A stretch of 28,715 bases of DNA, from positions 1 to 28,715 of IMG/VR virus record IMGVR_UViG_3300009440_000026. One strand, written 5' to 3'. The notes under the pieces were generated by a model. The model saw only the letters and a list, made by a program, of their open reading frames with translations, was not told the DNA's origin and did no database searches. The stretch comes from a virus. This document shows positions 7,905 through 14,618 of the stretch, one piece after another. Numbering within the stretch: position 1 is the stretch's first letter; each line of letters opens with the position of its first letter. Position numbers and translations under genes: made by a program.

Positions 7905-8483
7905 ATGGCTATCACATATCCAATCCAAGAATCTGACAGGTTTACTGTCTATGATACAAACACCTCCGCACCTCTAAAAGACGGCAGCGGGAAACCAATG
8001 ACAGGACTCAAGTGGGGATCTAACGATACTTCAGAAATGATTCCTTTCTTGGCTGATAATATTAAGTGGCTTATTGAAGTTAAAGAGGCACAGCCAAGCT
8101 ATGATTCTTCAACTCAGAAAATCAAAAGGCTTCCCGTTAATTACGATGTGGCTAACGAGACTGCAACAATTCAAAGCTTTGAAGTTGTCGACCTAACACA
8201 AGATGAAATTGATGCTAAAATTCCAGCTCATTTTTTAAGCCCTAACACAACTATCAAATACGATGTTGCGGTTGATGCACAAAACGCATTTACTCGTATG
8301 CTTACCTTGGTTAATGAAACCCAAATGCCTAGCGAACAAGCTCTAGTTGTTAAAGATGTTCTAGGGGCTTCCATTGGTCTAACAGTTGAGCAATTCCATG
8401 CTGACATGGTTCTCTATGGACTCCACTGCTACGAGCTATTTAATTACGTTCCTCCTGCAGTTGATCCAGACGGAATGATTTAA
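7905..8483 (+). CDS. Fibre-associated protein, possible tail-fibre assembly/accessory factor
   Basis: A 192-residue protein between two receptor-binding genes. The middle section, YDSSTQKIKRLPVNYDV followed by VVDLTQDEIDAKIP (about residues 63-107), resembles the 'YdxxtqkxvR... dLTqeEida' stretch seen in many small phage proteins next to tail fibres. The C-terminus is helical (QALVVKDVLGASIG, then EQFHADMVLYGL). I cannot name a family with confidence. An accessory, chaperone or hinge role for the neighbouring fibre is suggested by context only. Its leader is CTAACAAAAAACAAAA directly before the ATG. Its TAA stop overlaps the ATG of the LamG gene (TTTAATGG), so the two are probably translated together. 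Confidence 0.5.
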   Translation: MAITYPIQESDRFTVYDTNTSAPLKDGSGKPMTGLKWGSNDTSEMIPFLADNIKWLIEVKEAQPSYDSSTQKIKRLPVNYDVANETATIQSFEVVDLTQDEIDAKIPAHFLSPNTTIKYDVAVDAQNAFTRMLTLVNETQMPSEQALVVKDVLGASIGLTVEQFHADMVLYGLHCYELFNYVPPAVDPDGMI

Positions 8484-10534
8484 TGGATATAATCAATCCA
8501 TATATTCACGGGGGCGAGGCTCTAACATTTGACGGCTTTGGAAATCGAAGCCGTAGCTTTGATGGTGTTGATGATAATGTTGATTCTATAGGCACAACAA
8601 GCAGCTTTAACTTTATTCATATAAGCAAGGTTTTTACTATCACGTTATGGGCTAAATGGGACGAGTATAACACTAATAATGCTGGGGCATTAGTCGCTAA
8701 CAATTACGCTGGAAACAGCAGGGGGTTTTTACTTCAGCTTGACAACAGGACGGGGACTCAGTCTAACGGAATACGATTTATTATATACAATGCCAATCAA
8801 GCACAATTAGACGACTTAAAAATTGATAATTGCGTTCCCGATTCTGGCTGGCATCATTGGGCGTTGAGTTCAGATGGATCTACTATTTCAGCTTATAGAG
8901 ACGGGACATTTATAGGGAGTTACAACTATCAACATACTGCCACTGGAAACGCCGCAAACGAATTAGGGTTAGGTTTTTTGACTAACCCAACAACTCCGTT
9001 AAATCACATTAATGGGAAAATGGCAGATGTTAGAATCTATGATACTGACCTAACAGCTTCCCAAGTTTCTGACCTATACGCTGGCACAGATGTTCAAACA
9101 AATCTTGTAGGGCATTGGCTAACAGATGCAGACAACTTGCTAGATGCTGCGGGAACAAATCACGGCACTAACTACGGATCAAAGTATTCATATGATAACC
9201 CCTCACCACCTGTAGAGTTTGGCAGTGCAAGCCGTAGCTTTGATGGTGTTAATGATTATGTTGATCTTGGAAATATATTTAGCGGAGACACAGTGTTTAG
9301 TGTTTCATCTTGGATTAAAAAAGAAACAACAGATGCTAGTTTTGGAAAGGGTGTAATCTCAAAATTTGACTCTGGCAGTGGGGGTGGGGGCATAAGTTGG
9401 GTTTTGTTTACAGGGGAAACAGATGTTAGATTTCTTATAAGGCAAACCAACAATACAAATATTATTTGCACCTCTACAACCGATGCTTCAGTTGGTGAAT
9501 GGTTTCATCTTGCAGCTACAGTTGACGGAAGCGAAATAAAAATCTATATAAACGGGAACTTAGAAAACACCACTGCATTTGACGGGACAATAACGACATC
9601 AACCGCAAGCGTAGTTATTGGAGCTTATAATGCGTTAACCAACGCAAACTTTTTTCAAGACGGCAAGATTGCAGATGTTAGATATTACGATACTGACCTA
9701 ACAGCTTCCCAAGTTTCTGACATTTACTCTGGCACAGATGTTCAAACAAATCTTGCAGGACATTGGCTAACAGATAACGATGACGTAGAAGACAAGGCTG
9801 GAACTAATGACGGCACTAACTTTGGTTCTACTTACTCGTATGATAACCCTCCTATGGATCTAGTTCCATCTAGGCAAGCAAGCCGTGACTTTGATGGTGT
9901 TAGTGATCATGTCAATTTAGGTAACTCCACTGAGTTTAGTTTTTCAGATGGAAACAATGACGAACCTTTTTCTCTCAGCACATGGTTGAAAATTGATGAT
10001 AATTCAACATTTAGAGTATTGGGTAAGGATAATGGTATAGGCTCTGATAGAGAATGGCTTTTAGCTACTGATGCTGGGGGCAACTTAAATATCTATTTAA
10101 TAGATGGTGGAGTATTTAGAGGTAGAGAATACACAACCCCACTACCAGAGAATGAATGGCTACACGTATCAGCTACCTATGACGGAAGCGGGGGAGAAAA
10201 CTTTAGGTTGGGTTTAAAGTTATATGTAAATGGCGTTCAAGTTGACAATGCGGATTTTGGATCTGCAGGCTACGGAGCTATGGATGTAAACACAGCTAAT
10301 AATGTTTACATTGGAAGATACGCTACAACCTATGCAGACGGGAAATATGCAGATGTTCGCATCTACGATACTGACCTAACAGCTTCTCAAATCCTAGACA
10401 TCTACAATGGCACAACAGATAGAACTAACCTAATTGGTCAATGGCTAACTAACAGCGATGACGTTTTAGATCATGCGGGAACAAATGATGGAACTAACAA
10501 TGGTTCTACTTACTCAACTGATAGCCCATCTTAA
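8483..10534 (+). CDS. Triple LamG-like (concanavalin A-like) adhesin / receptor-binding protein
   Basis: This 683-residue protein consists of three successive LamG_3-type jelly-roll modules at about residues 20-240, 245-460 and 465-683. Each starts with an SRSFDGVxD-like strand, has a W-x-H or W-L-H-V-S central strand (GWHHWALSSDG, EWFHLAATVDGSEIKIYING, EWLHVSATYDGSG) and a KxADVRxYDTDLTASQ segment. Modules 1 and 2 then carry GTDVQTNLxGHWLTD and module 3 the variant RTNLIGQWLTN. LamG domains bind carbohydrates or proteins, so a role in recognising host surface glycans is likely. No signal peptide or membrane segment is present. DNA at module ends is almost identical between modules while the cores differ, suggesting module duplication and swapping. 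Location within the virion gene cluster supports a structural protein; alternatives are a capsid- or tail-decorating adhesin. Confidence 0.75.
   Translation: MDIINPYIHGGEALTFDGFGNRSRSFDGVDDNVDSIGTTSSFNFIHISKVFTITLWAKWDEYNTNNAGALVANNYAGNSRGFLLQLDNRTGTQSNGIRFIIYNANQAQLDDLKIDNCVPDSGWHHWALSSDGSTISAYRDGTFIGSYNYQHTATGNAANELGLGFLTNPTTPLNHINGKMADVRIYDTDLTASQVSDLYAGTDVQTNLVGHWLTDADNLLDAAGTNHGTNYGSKYSYDNPSPPVEFGSASRSFDGVNDYVDLGNIFSGDTVFSVSSWIKKETTDASFGKGVISKFDSGSGGGGISWVLFTGETDVRFLIRQTNNTNIICTSTTDASVGEWFHLAATVDGSEIKIYINGNLENTTAFDGTITTSTASVVIGAYNALTNANFFQDGKIADVRYYDTDLTASQVSDIYSGTDVQTNLAGHWLTDNDDVEDKAGTNDGTNFGSTYSYDNPPMDLVPSRQASRDFDGVSDHVNLGNSTEFSFSDGNNDEPFSLSTWLKIDDNSTFRVLGKDNGIGSDREWLLATDAGGNLNIYLIDGGVFRGREYTTPLPENEWLHVSATYDGSGGENFRLGLKLYVNGVQVDNADFGSAGYGAMDVNTANNVYIGRYATTYADGKYADVRIYDTDLTASQILDIYNGTTDRTNLIGQWLTNSDDVLDHAGTNDGTNNGSTYSTDSPS
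9041..9127 (+). repeat. LamG seam repeat, copy 1
   Basis: Starting GATACTGACCTAACAGC and ending GGCTAACAGAT, this 87-base stretch matches 9689-9775 at 82 of 87 positions by my alignment, including 33 identical bases at the left end. A third, shorter match starts at 10367. A second seam at the start of each LamG module, AGCCGTAGCTTTGATGGTG, occurs at 8549 and 9230, with a one- to two-base variant at 9881. Confidence 0.85.
9689..9775 (+). repeat. LamG seam repeat, copy 2
   Basis: Direct repeat of 9041-9127, 648 bp downstream, with five mismatches in 87 bases. It encodes the YDTDLTASQVSD and GTDVQTNLAGHWLTD end of the second LamG module. The spacing equals one module, so unequal recombination here would delete or add a whole LamG domain in frame. 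Confidence 0.85.
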
Positions 10535-10539
10535 AAATA

Positions 10540-12000
10540 ATGAGTTCATATTTATCACATAAAAGAAAAGGATTTCAAGGGGCTGGGGGCGTTCCCTTTG
10601 GCAATTCCTCTAGGAGTTTTAATCAGCTACATAAAGAGGCAATCATTATTCCAGACACTAATTTATTGACGTTTGGTGATGGAACAAACGACTCGCCTTT
10701 TTCAATATCTTGCTGGGTTAAGATAGAAGATATGAGCAGATTCCGTATTTTTACAAAGTATGATTATGTAAATGCTGGCAATTCTAATATTGAATACATA
10801 TTTACCACTGATGGTAATGGTTTTTTGATTTTGATATTAGCAGATAATTCGGAAGGCACAACGAGTTACCAAGGAATAAAAAGCGCATTTAATCTTTCCT
10901 CAAGAATAGGAATTTGGACTCACTTTGTTGCTACATACGATGGAAGAGGCGGGGCTACAGCTAACCAAGGGTGCTTCTTTAGTATAGGTGGCGTTCCAAT
11001 GACAGTTACTCAAGCCTTTACGAGTGCTAGTTATGTGGCAATGGAAAATACAAACTCTAATCCAGCAATAGGAATAGCGAACGAAAACGCTGGAGTGAGA
11101 TATTTTTCAGAAGGCAAAATGGCAGATTGTAGAGTTTATGATAGGGTTCTGTCTTCACAGGAGATAACTGACCTTTATCAAGAAACCGATGTTCAATCTG
11201 GTCTTGTCGGGCATTGGCTGACAGATGTTGATTCAGTAGAAGATCAAAGCTCTAACAACTTAGGCGGGGCAGACACAGTAAGTCTGTCAACCTCCACAAG
11301 CGTTCCACCTCTACCAAGTAACCCTGTATTTGGAAACAGGTATTTATTGTGTAATGGTAGTGATTTTTTTACAGTTAGACAGGATTCTGCTATGGAATCA
11401 ATCTTCCAATCAAGTCACACCTTTGCATTTTGGGTTAAGTTTATTGACGGGAATCCAGCAAGTTCAGAAATGATTTTTGCTGCGCAAAGTGCAAGTGGTC
11501 CTAGTGTAACAAGAGTTTCTTTTTTCTTAGGTAGTGATGGAAAAATGACTCTCGGCTACATTGAGACTGGAAACCAAGGGAGAGCTAAGACAACAACAGC
11601 ACAGGCAAATGGGTTGACTGATTGGGTTCATGTGGTTGGCATCACTACGCAAGCAGGAATGAGCGTTTACCTTGATGGGGTTCAAGAAACTTTAGACGCA
11701 ACTGATGACGGAGATATGTCTTCGGCAACAATGTCTAATTACAGCAATTCTACAGATATTTTTGTAGGAGCTAGATCAGTTGTTAATGATCCAGATTTGT
11801 ATTTAAATGGGAGGATTTGCGATTTTAGAATTTATTCAAAGGCTTTATCACAATCAGAAATAAACGATCTAGTTGCTGGCACAGATGTTCAAAGCGGGTT
11901 AGAGCATCATTACTTAACTAACGATGATGACAGGCTAGACAAGGCAGGAAACAGCGATGGTTATGATAGCTCAGTTTACAGACCAAACGATGCACCATAA
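10540..12000 (+). CDS. Double LamG-like adhesin / receptor-binding protein
   Basis: This 486-residue protein is related to the preceding gene and has two LamG-like modules, about residues 20-235 and 255-480. Module marks are SPFSISCWVKIED, WTHFVATYDGRGG, GKMADCRVYDRVLSSQEI and DVQSGLVGHWLTDVD in the first. The second has HTFAFWVKFIDG, DWVHVVGITTQAG, SVYLDGVQETLD, GRICDFRIYSKALSQSEI and GTDVQSGLEHHYLTNDDD. A likely function is glycan or surface-protein binding by the virion. Relative to the neighbour the modules are more diverged, but the DVQSGL seam is shared, so both genes probably come from one ancestral module. The ATG follows the previous stop by five bases (TTAAAAATAATG). The N-terminus, MSSYLSHKRKGFQGAGG, has no signal peptide and may be the virion-anchoring part. 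Confidence 0.7.
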   Translation: MSSYLSHKRKGFQGAGGVPFGNSSRSFNQLHKEAIIIPDTNLLTFGDGTNDSPFSISCWVKIEDMSRFRIFTKYDYVNAGNSNIEYIFTTDGNGFLILILADNSEGTTSYQGIKSAFNLSSRIGIWTHFVATYDGRGGATANQGCFFSIGGVPMTVTQAFTSASYVAMENTNSNPAIGIANENAGVRYFSEGKMADCRVYDRVLSSQEITDLYQETDVQSGLVGHWLTDVDSVEDQSSNNLGGADTVSLSTSTSVPPLPSNPVFGNRYLLCNGSDFFTVRQDSAMESIFQSSHTFAFWVKFIDGNPASSEMIFAAQSASGPSVTRVSFFLGSDGKMTLGYIETGNQGRAKTTTAQANGLTDWVHVVGITTQAGMSVYLDGVQETLDATDDGDMSSATMSNYSNSTDIFVGARSVVNDPDLYLNGRICDFRIYSKALSQSEINDLVAGTDVQSGLEHHYLTNDDDRLDKAGNSDGYDSSVYRPNDAP

Positions 12001-12003
12001 ATC

Positions 12004-12441
12004 ATGAGCTTTCAAAGTGACATAATAAACTTTTCTAACAAGTCAGCTAAAGAAGTTGACCGCATTAGAAGGGGAACAATTATCAAGCTGTTCTCCCAAG
12101 TGATAGATGATACTCCAGTAGATACGGGGAGGCTGCGGGGCAACTGGAGAACTTCAGTAAATAAAACGCTAGATGGAACTTTAAGCAGTAAGGATAAAAA
12201 CGGCACAGCAACAAAAGGCAAAATCCTAAACAAGCTTGGGAAGTTTGGTGATTCTGTTCATATGACTAACAACTTGCCTTATGCTAAAGTTGCAGAGTAT
12301 GGACAATGGAATGGACCTACTGAAAAGGTAACTGCTAGCGGATTCAGCAGAAAAGCCACAAAGGGAATGATGAGAAAAAATGCTCTTAGAGCAAAGAAGA
12401 TTCTTAGAAAATGGCGAGACAAAAGCAAATTTAAATTATGA
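12004..12441 (+). CDS. Tail-completion / neck protein, HK97 gp10-like
   Basis: A 145-residue basic protein with the family hallmark DDTPVDTGRLRGNWRTS at about residues 35-51, then LPYAKVAEYG at about 92-101 and a Lys/Arg-rich helical end. This is the HK97 gp10-like family, which acts at the tail-to-head joining end with the tail terminator. The stop codon overlaps the next ATG (ATGA), the classic coupling with the terminator gene. It resumes the head-to-tail connector order that is broken by the fibre and LamG block. Confidence is high because the VDTGRLRGNW motif is distinctive. Confidence 0.85.
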   Translation: MSFQSDIINFSNKSAKEVDRIRRGTIIKLFSQVIDDTPVDTGRLRGNWRTSVNKTLDGTLSSKDKNGTATKGKILNKLGKFGDSVHMTNNLPYAKVAEYGQWNGPTEKVTASGFSRKATKGMMRKNALRAKKILRKWRDKSKFKL

Positions 12442-12863
12442 GTTCATTAGTTAGATCAGCATTAGTAAAAGCTTTCATGGATTTAAGCACAGCGGAAGGC
12501 TGGACTTATAAAATCATCACTGAAAACAGCCCACAAGAGCCAGATAAAAATAACGTCTGGATTGGTCTAACATATTTGCCAGATGTTCCAGAAGTTATAA
12601 CGCTTGGAGATGGTGGAGAAGATGACTTAGAGGGAATACTTCAGTTAGACATTTACGTTCCAACAGGCAAGGGCGAGAAGGAAGCGTTAGATATAACCGA
12701 CAAACTCAGAAGTTACTTTACAGCGGGTAGGCGTTTTGTTTATAGTGGGCAGGAGGTTGTTATTCGCAACTGTGGCAGAACGGATGGATTTATTGCTAAC
12801 AACTTTTTTAGAGTGCCTGTGTCGGTGATCTGGTATTCTCGCTTAACACGCACAATTAACTAA
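12438..12863 (+). CDS. Tail terminator protein (DUF4128-like)
   Basis: A 141-residue protein overlapping the gp10-like gene by four bases. It begins with an amphipathic helix, SSLVRSALVKAFMDLSTAEG. A central strand pair follows, EGILQLDIYVPTGKGEKEALD (about residues 69-89). It ends with a basic/aromatic beta region, RVPVSVIWYSRLTR. This layout (helix, 'lQldiyvp.G.G...a...ad.l...f') is typical of tail terminators of the gpU-like or DUF4128 type, which cap the tail tube and fix its length. The neighbours (gp10-like before, tail tube after) are exactly as expected. Confidence 0.75.
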   Translation: MSSLVRSALVKAFMDLSTAEGWTYKIITENSPQEPDKNNVWIGLTYLPDVPEVITLGDGGEDDLEGILQLDIYVPTGKGEKEALDITDKLRSYFTAGRRFVYSGQEVVIRNCGRTDGFIANNFFRVPVSVIWYSRLTRTIN

Positions 12864-12884
12864 ACACCAAACACAAAAAATATT

Positions 12885-13826
12885 ATGTCAGATGCTTCAC
12901 GCCATGCCCTTTACTCTGTAGAGGAATCAACTTACGGGGTAACACCCGCAACTCCTTCATTCAAAAAGCTACGCCATACGGCTGTTAGTCTTGGAATGTC
13001 GAAAGATATCACTGTTAGCGAAGAGCTAAGAGAAGATCGCCAAATCAAATGTGCCAAGCACGGGGTCAAAGCCGTAGCTGGAGATATTGGCTTTGAAATT
13101 TCCTATGGATCTTATGACGAAGAGCTAGAAGCTGTTCTGTTAGGCACTTGGGAAGTTGACGGAGGCGGCACTGATATTGACCGCTTGAAGGGTGGAGTTA
13201 CTCGCAGAAGCTTTAGCTTAATGCGCCATTTCTCAGATCAGCTTGCAGCGGATAAGCCTTACTATATTTACACGGGAGTAGAGTATAACACTCTTAACCT
13301 AACTGTAGCCCCCGTAGGCACTCTCACAGGCTCTTTTGGAACTATTGGGCGTGATATGTCAGTAAACCAGACAGAGCCAGCAGGATCAACCCTAGGGACA
13401 ACTAGCGCAAACTGTCCTTTCAACGGATTTACTGGATCTGTTAAAGTAGACGGCTCTGTTATTTCAATCATTACGGAACTTACTCTGACTCTTGAAAATG
13501 GGCTTGAGCCTCGCAACGTAGTTGGATCAGATCTAACTGAATATCCAACTATCGGACGTTCCACCCTAACAGGACAAGCAACCATGTATTTTGAGAACGC
13601 CCAACAGGTTGAAAAGTTCATTAACGAGACAGAATCAAGCCTTGAGTTTGAACTTAACGATGGAACTAACAAATATGAATTTTTGATTCCTCGCATCACT
13701 TATACAGGAGGGGCTAACCCCGATGTGAGCGGAGCGGGTGCAATCACCCTTGCAGTGCCATTCCAAGCACTGGTTGATGATACAACAGTATTATCTAACA
13801 TACAAATAGATCGCTCGGCAGTTTAA
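12885..13826 (+). CDS. Major tail tube protein (Phage_tube-like)
   Basis: This 313-residue protein begins MSDASRHALYSVEESTYGVT followed by PATPSFKKLRHTAVSLGMS. This is the standard opening of one large family of siphovirus tail-tube proteins. It forms the hexameric rings of the tail around the tape measure. Other parts are RQIKCAKHGVKAVAGDIGFE (about 48-67), ISYGSYDEELEAVLLGTW (about 68-85) and the beta-rich C-terminus. Most arginines are CGC/CGT, with two AGA, like the capsid gene and unlike neighbours, which fits high expression. The leader ACAAAAAATATT before ATGTCAGAT matches that of the gene at 5004. A stem-loop follows 26 bases after the stop. Confidence 0.85.
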   Translation: MSDASRHALYSVEESTYGVTPATPSFKKLRHTAVSLGMSKDITVSEELREDRQIKCAKHGVKAVAGDIGFEISYGSYDEELEAVLLGTWEVDGGGTDIDRLKGGVTRRSFSLMRHFSDQLAADKPYYIYTGVEYNTLNLTVAPVGTLTGSFGTIGRDMSVNQTEPAGSTLGTTSANCPFNGFTGSVKVDGSVISIITELTLTLENGLEPRNVVGSDLTEYPTIGRSTLTGQATMYFENAQQVEKFINETESSLEFELNDGTNKYEFLIPRITYTGGANPDVSGAGAITLAVPFQALVDDTTVLSNIQIDRSAV

Positions 13827-13852
13827 TTCTTTTCTGCCTCATGCTGGGAGGG

Positions 13853-13881
13853 GTGCGTATTCCCTAGCGATAATCACGCAC
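13853..13881 (+). terminator. Stem-loop after the tail-tube gene
   Basis: GTGCGT (13853-13858) pairs with ACGCAC (13876-13881). Three more A-T pairs (ATT with AAT, one bulged C at 13875) extend the stem to about 9 bp around a loop of 10 bases. It lies between the tail-tube stop and the chaperone start, without a following T-run. A 3' mRNA-end or attenuator role parallel to the hairpin after the capsid gene is plausible but unproven. Confidence 0.4.
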
Positions 13882-13899
13882 ACTAATTAAAACAAAAAC

Positions 13900-14376
13900 A
13901 TGAAAGACCTAGAAGGATTCGCCACAGCGAAACTAGCAGAAGAAGGGGTTAAGATCCCTCTAACAGACGTTGAAGGAAACAAAACAAAACATTGGATCAA
14001 AATCAAAAGCACTGATTCAATTTCATTTAAAAAGGCACAATCTAAATTCAGAAAAAAGATTGTTGCAATACATGAGCAAGAAGAAGCTGATGACTCTTTA
14101 CAATCAATTCTTGAAACTGAGAAATTGAGCTTGGATTTGTTGGCTTGTCTTATCATTGGGTGGAGCTTTAAAAATGATGATGGCACTCCTTACAAATGCA
14201 CAAAGGCTAACGCAATTAAGCTCCTAAAAGATGCGCCTGTTTTAGCTCAAGAAATTGATGCAGCATCCGCAAGAAGGAAAAATTTTATCAAAAGGAGCTT
14301 AGACGAATCGAGCGATTTGCAGAAGAACAATTTAAGCTCCAAAAAAGACCAGAAGGCAGTAGCACAAGCCAAGTAG
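13900..14376 (+). CDS. Tail assembly chaperone, short form (gpG-like)
   Basis: A 158-residue protein in the slot between tail tube and tape measure. The sequence starts MKDLEGFATAKLAEEGVKIP. It has a central helical part, LSLDLLACLIIGWSFKND (about 77-94), followed by ANAIKLLKDAPVLAQEIDAA, a pattern common to gpG-type chaperones that keep the tape measure soluble during tail assembly. The tail of the zero-frame product is charged and low in complexity (LQKNNLSSKKDQKAVAQAK). The -1 frame is open from 14259 to 14618 across this region, so a longer fusion product is expected. The leader is A-rich (AATTAAAACAAAAAC). Confidence 0.75.
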   Translation: MKDLEGFATAKLAEEGVKIPLTDVEGNKTKHWIKIKSTDSISFKKAQSKFRKKIVAIHEQEEADDSLQSILETEKLSLDLLACLIIGWSFKNDDGTPYKCTKANAIKLLKDAPVLAQEIDAASARRKNFIKRSLDESSDLQKNNLSSKKDQKAVAQAK

Positions 14377-14618
14377 AACACCTAAAGCAAGTTTGGAAAA
14401 CTACAGGAGTTAAGCCAAAAGAGTTAGAAGAATTAAAGCCGTTACCAGACCGCCTATTATATATTTTACAATATTACCAAGAATTAAAAACAGATAAGGC
14501 TATAGACTTTAATGAGATTGCTTGCTGGTCAAACCTAACAGGAATTGAACTAAGCAATTTTGAAATTAAAGCAATTAGAATTATAGACCAAATCCAACTG
14601 AATAGTTTACATGATTGA
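13900..14618 (+). CDS. Tail assembly chaperone, frameshift fusion (gpG-T-like), -1 ribosomal slip
   Basis: No ATG-started gene fills 14377-14610, yet the -1 frame relative to the chaperone is open from 14259 to the TGA at 14616-14618. It reads like a protein: YQKELRRIERFAEEQF directly after the candidate slip, then VEHLKQVWKTTGVKPKELEE, then LPDRLLYILQYYQELKT, ACWSNLTGIELSNFEIKAI and RIIDQIQLN. The final 'W..LTGiEls.fE..aI..iD' helix is typical of the T domain of siphovirus tail chaperones. The usual arrangement is a short G protein plus a few percent of G-T fusion made by a -1 slip. The best slip site is A AAT TTT at 14280-14286. The fusion would be about 238 residues. It ends 8 bases inside the tape-measure gene. 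Confidence 0.8.
14280..14286 (+). promoter_or_regulatory. Candidate -1 ribosomal frameshift slippery heptamer
   Basis: In the zero frame the bases read A AAT TTT, a fitting X-XXY-YYZ heptamer (X=A, Y=T, Z=T), at codons 127-129 of the chaperone and inside the stretch where both frames are open (14259-14378). After a -1 slip the tRNAs would sit on AAA TTT. A second A-run, C AAA AAA G at 14340-14347, is in the wrong phase for a clean -1 slip. No obvious stem-loop was found downstream, but an AAGGAG lies at 14292-14297. Confidence 0.5.

Noticed and set aside
8483-12000. Diversity-generating retroelement acting on the LamG genes
   Set aside because: No reverse transcriptase, template repeat or adenine-mutated variable repeat is visible in the window; the seams are plain direct repeats.
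14340-14347. C AAA AAA G as the tail-chaperone slip site
   Set aside because: In the zero frame it reads TCC AAA AAA GAC. A -1 slip would put the first tRNA on CAA, and a +1 slip meets a stop after five codons, so it is less suitable than A AAT TTT at 14280.
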